Assembly: GCA_007135845.1 (NCBI GenBank)
Contig: SLIC01000240.1
Span: 1-6,759, forward strand
Direction of reading: 5' to 3'
Length of the DNA: 6,759 bases
Source of the DNA: Candidatus Brevefilum sp.
GTDB lineage: Bacteria; Chloroflexota; Anaerolineae; Anaerolineales; Anaerolineaceae
Each line of letters begins with the position of its first letter. The first letter of the stretch is position 1. This document shows, piece after piece, positions 1 to 6,710 of this stretch. The position numbers and the translations under genes were made by a program. The notes below the pieces were generated by a model that saw nothing but the letters and a program-made list of their open reading frames with translations, ran no database searches and had not been told where the DNA came from.

Positions 1-858
1 AATCCAACGTTGGTGCAGGAAGACCCCATCGAGCGGGCGCCTTTCTATCATGTCAAACCAGCCAGCCGGGTACTGTCCCTGTCAACGGTTGGTTGTAACC
101 TGGCCTGCCATTTCTGCGAGGTGTGGGATATGGCGCTGGTCGCGCCGGAAGAAGTGCACGCTTACCATATGCCGCCAGAGGAAGTCATCAGGCATGCCCA
201 AGCAGCAGGCGTCAGTGCAATTGGTTATGCCTTTGGCGAGCCGGTGATTTTTTATGAGTATATGCTGGATATTGCTAAGTTAGCCCATCAAAATGGACTT
301 CTAAATCTTGTCCATTCTGCCGGGTATATCGAACCCGAACCATTAAGAGCTTTATGTCCCTATATTGATGCAGCAAACATCGATCTAAAGGGATTTGACG
401 CCGCATACTATCGAGAGCTGGTTGGTGGGGAGTTAGATCCGGTATTGCGAACACTTGAGATCCTCAAAGAAGAGGGTGTTCATACGGAGGTAACCCACCT
501 TGTGATTCCAACGATCAATGATGACCGGGATCTATTTCGCGAAATGTGCACCTGGATCATCGACACACTGGGACCTGATGTGCCGTTACATCTGTCGCGT
601 TTTTATCCCCTGTATAAACTCTCTGCGCTGCCGCGCACACCTGTTTCAACCCTCGACGAGGCCAGGCAAATTGCGTTGGATGCTGGTTTGAAATTTGTAT
701 ATGTGGCCAAGGTGGTCGGTCATGAGGGAGAAAACACCTTCTGTCCAAATTGTGGAGAGGAAATCATCAGCCGGCTTGGCTTTGTGGTGGACGTATTGGA
801 CATGGCAGATGGTCAGTGCCAGTTCTGTGGGACAACAATCCCGGGAAGATGGGCTTGA
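1..858 (+). CDS. amrS: AmmeMemoRadiSam-type radical SAM enzyme, 5'-truncated by the window edge
   Basis: The frame is open from base 1 to a TGA at 856-858, giving 285 visible residues (numbered from the first codon). The TTG at 10 and GTG at 13 are in frame but are unlikely starts. The text LVQEDPIERAPFYHV matches the interior of AmrS proteins (VDPIEKKPLFHF-like), so roughly 50-65 N-terminal residues, including the usual Cys-rich segment, probably lie upstream. The radical SAM CX3CX2C motif is C32, C36, C39. It is followed by a GEP motif near 79-81, the AANIDLKGF segment near 124-132, and LHLSRFYP near 196-203. A C-terminal zinc ribbon is formed by C248/C251 and C273/C276, just before IPGRWA. 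The protein should be cytoplasmic and bind a 4Fe-4S cluster and SAM. AmrS usually sits with AMMECR1 and Memo genes, which would be outside this window, and its substrate is not established to my knowledge. Oddities are CEVW after the cluster motif, where CQNW is usual, and FGEP where YSEP/YTEP is usual. A generic PflA-like activase is the alternative. Confidence 0.8.
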   Translation, partial: NPTLVQEDPIERAPFYHVKPASRVLSLSTVGCNLACHFCEVWDMALVAPEEVHAYHMPPEEVIRHAQAAGVSAIGYAFGEPVIFYEYMLDIAKLAHQNGLLNLVHSAGYIEPEPLRALCPYIDAANIDLKGFDAAYYRELVGGELDPVLRTLEILKEEGVHTEVTHLVIPTINDDRDLFREMCTWIIDTLGPDVPLHLSRFYPLYKLSALPRTPVSTLDEARQIALDAGLKFVYVAKVVGHEGENTFCPNCGEEIISRLGFVVDVLDMADGQCQFCGTTIPGRWA

Positions 859-871
859 ACTGGTCGATGAC

Positions 872-889
872 TCTCGCACCGAAGCGAGA
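872..889. terminator. Hairpin between convergent genes, possible bidirectional terminator
   Basis: TCTCGC (872-877) and GCGAGA (884-889) form a perfect 6-bp stem around a 6-base loop. Read on the minus strand, the loop contains TTCGG. It lies in the 59-base gap between two convergent stop codons, where a shared terminator is expected. Neither strand has a clear T-run after the stem, so intrinsic termination would be weak. The assignment rests on position and symmetry alone. Confidence 0.3.
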
Positions 890-917
890 CGGAGAAGTTT
901 CGTACGCTGTGCGGTGC

Positions 918-2021
918 TCAGTCTAATTGCTGCCGGGTGATGTCATAGCGGGATAGAGAGCGCTCATCGAGGTTGGTCAGACCAGCTTGACGTGCCCAAT
1001 CGATGGCTTCGACAAATTCTTCAGGGGTGATTGATCGTGCGATATCTTCGTATTCAAAGGCTTTGTATTCCACCCGGTATTGCGACATGATGTTGACATA
1101 GGTGTCCTTTGAGAGGTTCTCAGCAACCCAATTTACAAATTCCTGTGTTCCGGCGACCCGGTTCGGCATGACCAGGTGGCGGACCATGACTCCACGCTGG
1201 GCAACCCCGGCTTCGTTTGTTACCAGGTCTCCCACCTGGCGGTACATCTCGATGATGGCTGCTTGAGCTCTGACCGGGTAGTCGTAAGCTGCAGCATGGT
1301 TATAGCGTTCTGCTTGAGCACCATCCATGAATTTCAAATCAGGCAGGTAAATATCGACAATGCCATCTAACAGCTCAATCATCTCTTTGCGTTCATAGCC
1401 ACTGGTGTTATAGACCAGGGGGATGTTCAGGCCGCTTTGGGCAGCCAGTTGAACCGCTTTGAGGATATTGGGCAATTCATGGGTGGGGGTGACCAGGTTA
1501 ATGTTGTGGCACCCAACGCGCTGTAGGTCCAACATCATTGATGCAATTGATTCCGTTGAGGCTTCATTTCCACGGCCTTCAATGGCTATCGGCCAGTTTT
1601 GACAGAAGACGCAACGCAAGTTACAGTGTGCAAAGAAAATCGTGCCTGAACCAGACCTGCCCACCAATGGTAACTCTTCACCAAAATGCGGGCTGTAGGT
1701 GGATACAACGGCATCCTTGGGTGCCCGGCAGAAACCGACCTCCCCATCAAGCCTGTTCACGCCGCACCGGCGGGGACACAGTTCACATTTTTCCATTGCG
1801 TTAAAGGCTTGCAAAATGCGTTCTGTAAGTTTGCCCTCAGCTTCTAATTTTCGGTAAGCGGGTTTAAAAGTAGGAGACTCTAAAATCTCCGTTTCATGAG
1901 GTTTATAGTCAGTTAGCTCAGCGGCAGGCGCGCATCCCTTTAGCAGGAGGGCACCACACAATAGGCAAATGTTTTTTAAAAACCCCCGGCGGGTCACCTG
2001 TGCCCGAAATGGACTTGTCAT
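918..2021 (-). CDS. PflX-type (COG1313) radical SAM protein with a Tat/lipoprotein-like N-terminus
   Basis: This gene encodes 367 residues from the ATG at 2021. A TTG two codons upstream (2027) also opens the frame, but an AAAGGAG Shine-Dalgarno sequence sits 6 bases before the ATG and touches the TTG, so the ATG is chosen. The N-terminus reads VTRRGFLK (twin arginine at 11-12), then a short hydrophobic stretch (about 17-27), then LKGC with C30 as a possible lipidation site. Family homology appears to begin only near residue 55. A Cys cluster CX2CX3CX11C follows (C79, C82, C86, C98), then the radical SAM motif C133, C137, C140 in HCNLRCVFCQNW. TPTHELP (178-184), NTSGYE (205-210), DIYLPDLKF (223-231), YRQVGDL (260-266) and VRHLVMPN (280-287) are typical of PflX-like proteins, which are related to pyruvate formate-lyase activases but have no settled substrate. 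An exported radical SAM enzyme would be unusual. The next internal Met, M76, would remove the signal but lacks the strong ribosome site. Confidence 0.85.
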   Translation of the reverse strand: MTSPFRAQVTRRGFLKNICLLCGALLLKGCAPAAELTDYKPHETEILESPTFKPAYRKLEAEGKLTERILQAFNAMEKCELCPRRCGVNRLDGEVGFCRAPKDAVVSTYSPHFGEELPLVGRSGSGTIFFAHCNLRCVFCQNWPIAIEGRGNEASTESIASMMLDLQRVGCHNINLVTPTHELPNILKAVQLAAQSGLNIPLVYNTSGYERKEMIELLDGIVDIYLPDLKFMDGAQAERYNHAAAYDYPVRAQAAIIEMYRQVGDLVTNEAGVAQRGVMVRHLVMPNRVAGTQEFVNWVAENLSKDTYVNIMSQYRVEYKAFEYEDIARSITPEEFVEAIDWARQAGLTNLDERSLSRYDITRQQLD

Positions 2022-2034
2022 TGTCAACTCCTTT
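2022..2034 (-). promoter_or_regulatory. Ribosome binding site that decides the start of the PflX-like gene
   Basis: Read on the minus strand, GAAAGGAG is followed by TTGACA and then ATG. The purine block is 6 bases from the ATG but 0 bases from the in-frame TTG. This favours the ATG and supports translation of the N-terminal signal segment. Confidence 0.6.
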
Positions 2035-2067
2035 CAAATCGTTTTCAGCACGTGGTCCGTCAGTGAA

Positions 2068-2073
2068 ATTATA
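2068..2073 (-). promoter_or_regulatory. Candidate -10 box upstream of the PflX-like gene
   Basis: The minus strand reads TATAAT exactly, about 47 bases before the ATG, which would give a leader of roughly 40 bases carrying the strong ribosome site. No TTGACA-like -35 box lies 16-18 bases upstream. That position holds a G-rich purine tract, so an activator or another sigma factor may be needed, or the match may be chance. Confidence 0.35.
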
Positions 2074-2154
2074 CTCTATTTGATGGTCTCCCCCTCTGGT
2101 CATGTGAAAATTAATAACTAGACGATATTATGCGTTGTAAAAATCGAACCATTG

Positions 2155-3378
2155 TCAAAAGGGGGATATCATCAGGTAATGTTTCTTGAGATTAACTTTA
2201 TTGATGATCCAGCCTGGAAAAGGCTGTCCGCTTTTGATCAGGTCGCTTAAAGTCGATTTAATCCTAACCACAAGATAATTGGGTTGTACATATAAGAACT
2301 CTGTTTGCTGGATATGTTCCATGGTGAGCGGATTGTGTGTGAGGTTTGCCAGGTCTTCCATTTCTTCAAATCCCTTCAACCAGACAATCCATTCATCCGC
2401 CTCTAATTTAACATTTTTGAGGATTTTCTCGTATATCTTGTGCAGGGATTTGGATGGATCAACTGATACAGGTTTTGTAATTTCCTGTGGTATTTGTGAA
2501 TAAAACTCAAAGCTGAGATGTTCCTTCTCTTTTTCTTGGGCCAGAGATTGGTACAGGAACACATGCAGGTCAGTAAACAAGGCGACTTGTAAGGCTTCTT
2601 CAGCCCGATCTAATATTTGCTGTGCATTCTCAGCATCTTGTGGGTAATTTGCGATGCCAGCTGAAACCTGTCCATTGATATTGTCCTGGATGATTGGAAC
2701 GATTCTGTAGGCAAAGGCTTTTGAAAACGAAAGGTCCCTTTCCGGAAGGATTAAGCCAATTCTTCTTTCCTTAAACGCCACGTCAATATCAGGTCGAATC
2801 ACATCTTTGATTATGCCCGCTAGTTTTTTCTCATCCTGGTGGATCTGATCCTGGTCATCGGATGATGCCCGTCGAATAGCAAACAGGATCACAGTCAGTT
2901 CGCCATGATATCGCCGACTGCGAAGCAGCTCAGCTTTCAGGGCTTTTTTTGCATAGCGCCATTTCATTAAATTTGTTGCCCGGTCATTGATCGTTAGTGC
3001 TTCAATTATTAAGTTGCGATGATCGAACTGGTCAATCAATATATTGGCCTGGTTTCTAAAAATCGTGCTGAGGATCGTGGAAACAACGAATATCACCGCA
3101 CTGACAGCTGAGCTAAAGAAGAAATTAGCATTGATACCGATGATGAAATAGGCTGTGCCTGAATAAATTAGCGTGTTAAGCAATACACAAAACCATGCAA
3201 TATGGGTCGTTGGACGCCACAAAGCAATGAGGATGATAATAACATTTAATAGGGTCCCCAGGTATAGCAGGATTGAATTCTGGAAAAGAAACCAAAAAAC
3301 AATTGCTGAACTCCAAAGGGCTAATAGTCCCGCAATATAGACCAACCGTACAATCTGGGGGAAATTGTGTTTCTTCAT
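2155..3378 (-). CDS. Membrane protein with degenerate GGDEF-like domain and unrecognised C-terminal region
   Basis: The protein has 407 residues. Four hydrophobic helices fill the N-terminus (about 11-33, 35-54, 59-81, 85-107). A linker follows, then a GGDEF-fold region from about 128 to 270. The fold is recognised from INDRATNLMKWRYAKKAL (compare D-x-LTGLxNRRxF), from LTVILFAIRR at the first core strand, and from VSAGIANYPQDAENAQQIL, the usual post-signature strand and helix. The signature itself is gone: KERRI (203-207) stands before GLILPE where GGDEF would be. The metal-binding D-x-D on the first strand is A167-I-R169. It is therefore very unlikely to make c-di-GMP, and no properly placed RxxD inhibitory site is visible. 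Residues about 280-407 match no family I recognise. The ATG at 3378 lacks a clear ribosome site. The gene is AT-rich: hand counts of 2221-2280 and 3121-3180 give 25 and 22 G+C per 60, against 40 and 31 for 4621-4680 and 5221-5280 in recJ. A membrane sensor or scaffold is an inference. Confidence 0.75.
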   Translation of the reverse strand: MKKHNFPQIVRLVYIAGLLALWSSAIVFWFLFQNSILLYLGTLLNVIIILIALWRPTTHIAWFCVLLNTLIYSGTAYFIIGINANFFFSSAVSAVIFVVSTILSTIFRNQANILIDQFDHRNLIIEALTINDRATNLMKWRYAKKALKAELLRSRRYHGELTVILFAIRRASSDDQDQIHQDEKKLAGIIKDVIRPDIDVAFKERRIGLILPERDLSFSKAFAYRIVPIIQDNINGQVSAGIANYPQDAENAQQILDRAEEALQVALFTDLHVFLYQSLAQEKEKEHLSFEFYSQIPQEITKPVSVDPSKSLHKIYEKILKNVKLEADEWIVWLKGFEEMEDLANLTHNPLTMEHIQQTEFLYVQPNYLVVRIKSTLSDLIKSGQPFPGWIINKVNLKKHYLMISPF

Positions 3379-3392
3379 TTCACTAGTTTAAC

Positions 3393-3421
3393 AATATCTA
3401 TCTTATTCATTAGATTAACAA
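3393..3421 (-). promoter_or_regulatory. Weak candidate promoter for the degenerate GGDEF gene
   Basis: On the minus strand TTGTTA (3421-3416) is separated by 17 bases from GATATT (3398-3393); each hexamer matches the sigma-70 consensus at 4 of 6 positions. It would start transcription only about 10 bases before the ATG, in keeping with the absence of a ribosome site, but the surrounding 129-base gap is so AT-rich that chance matches are expected. Confidence 0.22.
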
Positions 3422-3507
3422 ATGATACCTTAAAATTATCATTAAACCAGTGCCTTTTCCTCATTATTGTTTTCTTCCTAGTAAGGTACTCCAAGGGATT
3501 ACTTCGA

Positions 3508-5850
3508 TCACTGCATTAACAGCGATTGGATATCACCCTTGAGGAAATATACCCTGAATGCACCGCTTTCCTCAAGCTGCCTAGAAAGGATGGTTTCATA
3601 ATGTGTTATGGATGCCAAGTCAGCTTCAGGCGTTTTGCTGGTGATGGATACCGTTTGACCGTCAACTTCGACATTGATTGCGCCTTTTGCTTCCCAGAGC
3701 AGCAAGCCATATATTATAGCTATTTCATCTGCTGCGCAAGCCGCTGCGATGTGATCAAGTGACGCTTTGCCATCCTTGTGTGCTATGACATATTTCGCGA
3801 TACCTGCCAACCGCTGAGCGAACTTGTTAACATCATCCAGACCAGGGTTGATGCCAAACACGGTCACTGTGTTTGGTTGGACACGGCGGAGGACTTGCTG
3901 TAACAACGAGCGAGAGGGTGGTGCTGTCCAGATGATCAGGTGGGGACTCTCGGCCAACTCATGGCGACCTTTGAAGGGTACTTCGCCATACGTGATGCCT
4001 TCACCCCACAGGATTGCTGTTGGGTCTGCTGCCAGGCATTGTTGTAATTGGGTTTGTGGGTCTGGGATTGCGCGGTAATCAAAGACCTCTACATGGCGTG
4101 CTTCAACTTCCAGGCGACCAACTTCCGACAGGCGGTGGTCGATCCATTCTGCACTGAGCTGGGAAGAGCCTTTATAATCGCTGTGGGTTAGTTTACAAAC
4201 CAGGTCAAAGGCTGCTTCAGGGAGGGGTTCATCGCCACCATTCCACCAAATGAGTTGTAATTCGTTTCTATCTTTGTCAGAAACTGTCACCTGGCGGTGT
4301 TCCTGGTTTGTGCCAACGCGGGCATCCTTGACCAGGGATAGGCCTTCCAATAAGAACAGCAGGGGTGGGTTGCCGGGCCCAAATGGGGCCAGGCGTTCAA
4401 TTTCCTGAACAAATTCAAGTGTGACCTGGTCCAAGGTTAGCACCTGGGTGAGATGAAGTTCCTGGACAAACTGAGCATCTTTTAATAGATGATCCACAGT
4501 TGCCAGGAAGCGGTTTTTGAATGCGGCGTAATGGGATGGGGGCATGGAGAGGCCGGCAGCCATTGGGTGACCGCCATAGCCGGTGAGTAGATCGGCTTGT
4601 GCTGCAATGGCTTCGGTGATGTGAAGCCCTGGGACCGACCGAGCGGAACCATGCACCGGGTCTTCCCCCGTCAGCAGGATGGCTGGTTTTTGATAGTGTT
4701 CAACCAGGCGGCTGGCGACAATCCCGACCACACCGCCCGGCCAGGTGGGGTGGTGCAGTACAATGGCTGGGGCATGGCGTTCTGTGGTTGAAGCCGACAA
4801 TTGCATTTCTGCTGCCTGTTCGACCTGGCGAGTTTCAAACCGGCGTTTGGCATTCATTGCCTCAATTTGAAAAGCGATGACTCGTGCCCGATCGGGATCC
4901 TGGGTGGTGAGAAATTCAACCATCGGGTTGGCATCACCCAGGCGGCCGACTGCATTTAATCGGGGTGCTATCTGAAAACCAATATGCCCTTCGTTGAGGT
5001 TGCTGGGGTCTAATGCTGCATTGTTATATAACATTTGCAGACCTAACCTGTTGGTGGTGCGCAGGTGCTGCAGGCCCTTTTGAAGCAGGTAGCGGTTGTC
5101 TCCTTGCAGTTCGGCAACATCCGCAACAATGCCCAGCGCGACCAACTCAAGTAAATGTCCCAGATAAGAGTCCCTGTCTTCACCTGGGTAATGATCCAGA
5201 AAGTAAAACAGACCTTCAATTAATTTATAAGCCACACCAACACCAGGCAAAGCGTGTAAGGGGTGACCGGGAGCCAATCGCTGCGGGTTGATGACGGCAT
5301 TGGCGGGGGGCAGGGTTTTACCAGGGATGTGGTGGTCGGTTACGATAACGGGAATCCCGAGGTTGCGGACGAGCTGAATGTTTGCATGCTCAGTGATGCC
5401 TGTATCGCAGGTCAGCAGGAGGTCAAAACCAGTTTTGAGTTTTTCTTTAAGCGTGCTTTGATTTATACCGTGTGATTCTTTTGCACGAACCGGGATATGA
5501 TAGCTGACGACCGCTCCCAACTGGCGCAGCCCTTCAACCAGGATGGTGGTGGCGGTCTGCCCGTCGACATCAAAATCTCCCCAAACCAGGATGTGGGCTT
5601 GATCATGGATCGCACTGGCCAGCAGCTCACAGGCAGCTGGCAGATCCGGCAGGTCACTGGCGGGTGTGGGTTGGTAGCAATCCGGATCAAGAAAAACACG
5701 GGCTGCCTCAACTGTCCGGTAACCGCGCTGGTAAAGCGTTTGAGCGATGACCGGATGCCCGCCAATGGCGTCCTCAAAATCCTGTGGGATGGTGACCTTT
5801 TCAGGAAAGCGCCAGAGTTTTTGAGGTGCAAAGTCCGCTTCGAGCGGCAT
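3508..5850 (-). CDS. recJ: Single-stranded-DNA-specific exonuclease RecJ, long form
   Basis: RecJ degrades single-stranded DNA 5' to 3' in recombination, gap repair and mismatch repair, using two metal ions in the cytoplasm. The 780 residues carry the DHH phosphoesterase motifs in order: GDFDVDG (D92, D94, D96), CDTG (D149), DHH (172-174), GVGVAYK (203-209), and a further Asp at 244. APRLNAVGRL (295-304) is also typical. The DHHA1 part has GGVVGIVASR (372-381) and GGHPMAAG (426-433). An OB-fold region covers about 463-575 and begins with LAPFGPGNPP (487-496) near its middle. Residues about 576-780 form a C-terminal extension resembling the RecJ_C domain of the longer Bacillus and Thermus proteins; E. 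coli RecJ, of about 577 residues, lacks it. All catalytic motifs are intact. The ATG shares its A with the TAA of the upstream nuclease gene (TAATG), and a GGAG lies 11 bases before it, so translation is probably coupled. No convincing terminator follows the stop. Confidence 0.96.
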   Translation of the reverse strand: MPLEADFAPQKLWRFPEKVTIPQDFEDAIGGHPVIAQTLYQRGYRTVEAARVFLDPDCYQPTPASDLPDLPAACELLASAIHDQAHILVWGDFDVDGQTATTILVEGLRQLGAVVSYHIPVRAKESHGINQSTLKEKLKTGFDLLLTCDTGITEHANIQLVRNLGIPVIVTDHHIPGKTLPPANAVINPQRLAPGHPLHALPGVGVAYKLIEGLFYFLDHYPGEDRDSYLGHLLELVALGIVADVAELQGDNRYLLQKGLQHLRTTNRLGLQMLYNNAALDPSNLNEGHIGFQIAPRLNAVGRLGDANPMVEFLTTQDPDRARVIAFQIEAMNAKRRFETRQVEQAAEMQLSASTTERHAPAIVLHHPTWPGGVVGIVASRLVEHYQKPAILLTGEDPVHGSARSVPGLHITEAIAAQADLLTGYGGHPMAAGLSMPPSHYAAFKNRFLATVDHLLKDAQFVQELHLTQVLTLDQVTLEFVQEIERLAPFGPGNPPLLFLLEGLSLVKDARVGTNQEHRQVTVSDKDRNELQLIWWNGGDEPLPEAAFDLVCKLTHSDYKGSSQLSAEWIDHRLSEVGRLEVEARHVEVFDYRAIPDPQTQLQQCLAADPTAILWGEGITYGEVPFKGRHELAESPHLIIWTAPPSRSLLQQVLRRVQPNTVTVFGINPGLDDVNKFAQRLAGIAKYVIAHKDGKASLDHIAAACAADEIAIIYGLLLWEAKGAINVEVDGQTVSITSKTPEADLASITHYETILSRQLEESGAFRVYFLKGDIQSLLMQ

Positions 5851-6710
5851 TAGAATTTGATCTCCGGGATATCTTCAAATGAAATTTCAGCCGCAAATGC
5901 ATCAGCCTCTAAGTCGAAGTCCTCGAATTCAGCCAGACCTCCCGCTTCAATTCCGCGATCACAGTGAGAGCGGTATACACAGTAGCGGCATTGTTTCAGA
6001 TCGCTGGTGCGATGGAAATCAGCTGGTTGGGAGGAGCAGATATCGTTGATAAGTTGGGTCAGGTGTGCTTGATCCTGGGAGTAGGCTGTTCGGCTGTAAG
6101 GCAGTAACACGGGCGTTCCTGGTTGTGATACATACCAGTAATTCATTGTGATTTGCTCTGGTTCAATGGAATATCCATCAAAAAAGAGCGAACTGGCCTC
6201 TGTTAGCACGAAACAATAGAGTTTGGTTTGAAGGCGGTCCAGGAGCCAATCCACCCGTGGTGTTTTGTTAGATGTTTTCCAATCAAAGATGGTCAGCCGG
6301 CCGTCCTCGGTGACCATGATCAGGTCATATTTTGCCACCAGCCGCTGACCTGCCTGGCTGCTTGCCAGGGTCGTTTCCACAAACGGTTGCCCGCCCTCCA
6401 GCATGGAGGGAACATGGGTCAGGAAACTTTCCCACCAGGCGGAAAGGTCTGTGTTGGACGCTGTGAAACGTGACGAAAGTGCTTCAACCATTTCGCTGAT
6501 CAGGGTTTCAGGAATACCCACCAAAAACTGCTGGATCAGCCGATGAAAATATGCGCCTGCCTGCATGCGGTCTTCGAATTGTGCAGCATCATCGACGACC
6601 AATGCCGGCCACTTAACACGTTTGATGTAGCGCATGTAAAAGCGGTAAGCGCAATCGGCGTAATCCTGGAGGTTGCCCTGGTTAAAGTCAAAATCTTGGG
6701 GCAGTTTCAT
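5850..6710 (-). CDS. PD-(D/E)XK (RecB/AddB/Cas4-like) nuclease with four-cysteine Fe-S motif
   Basis: This is a 286-residue stand-alone nuclease of the RecB family. Visible motifs are GAYFHRLIQQF with H56, an acidic position E112, KYDL with D129, the core FDWKTS with D143 and K145, and QTKLY (161-165), matching the QxxxY motif that follows the active site in this family. C20 in the N-terminal DYADCAYRFY, together with C241, C244 and C250 (CX2CX5C), gives the split cysteine set that holds a 4Fe-4S cluster in AddB and Cas4. Catalysis would use Mg2+ on DNA ends or flaps. A strongly acidic tail (about 261-286) ends in FEDIPEIKF. The ATG at 6710 has AGGA 10 bases upstream and overlaps a possible upstream stop as ATGA; the downstream join to recJ is TAATG. 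The context points to DNA end processing with RecJ, perhaps with a helicase encoded upstream. A CRISPR Cas4 role is unlikely because no array or cas gene is seen. Confidence 0.85.
   Translation of the reverse strand: MKLPQDFDFNQGNLQDYADCAYRFYMRYIKRVKWPALVVDDAAQFEDRMQAGAYFHRLIQQFLVGIPETLISEMVEALSSRFTASNTDLSAWWESFLTHVPSMLEGGQPFVETTLASSQAGQRLVAKYDLIMVTEDGRLTIFDWKTSNKTPRVDWLLDRLQTKLYCFVLTEASSLFFDGYSIEPEQITMNYWYVSQPGTPVLLPYSRTAYSQDQAHLTQLINDICSSQPADFHRTSDLKQCRYCVYRSHCDRGIEAGGLAEFEDFDLEADAFAAEISFEDIPEIKF

Noticed and set aside
1538..1804. An 88-codon open frame on the plus strand opposite the PflX-like gene
   Set aside because: It overlaps the cysteine motifs of the real gene on the other strand and its translation resembles no protein family.
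2155..3378. An active diguanylate cyclase
   Set aside because: Both the GGDEF signature and the metal-binding Asp residues are replaced, so activity is not supported.
3421..3443. Inverted repeat AATGATA / TATCATT with a 9-base spacer between recJ and the GGDEF-like gene
   Set aside because: The 7-bp stem is nearly all A-T in a very AT-rich gap, so it is expected by chance; it is too weak for a terminator and there is no second copy to suggest an operator.
5497..5853. A 118-codon open frame on the plus strand opposite the start of recJ
   Set aside because: It lies wholly antisense to well-conserved RecJ catalytic motifs, has no recognisable domain, and its presence is explained by recJ codon use.
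5850..6710. The nuclease as a CRISPR Cas4
   Set aside because: The four-cysteine set and DxK core are shared by Cas4 and AddB-type nucleases, but there are no repeats, spacers or other cas genes, and the neighbour is recJ.
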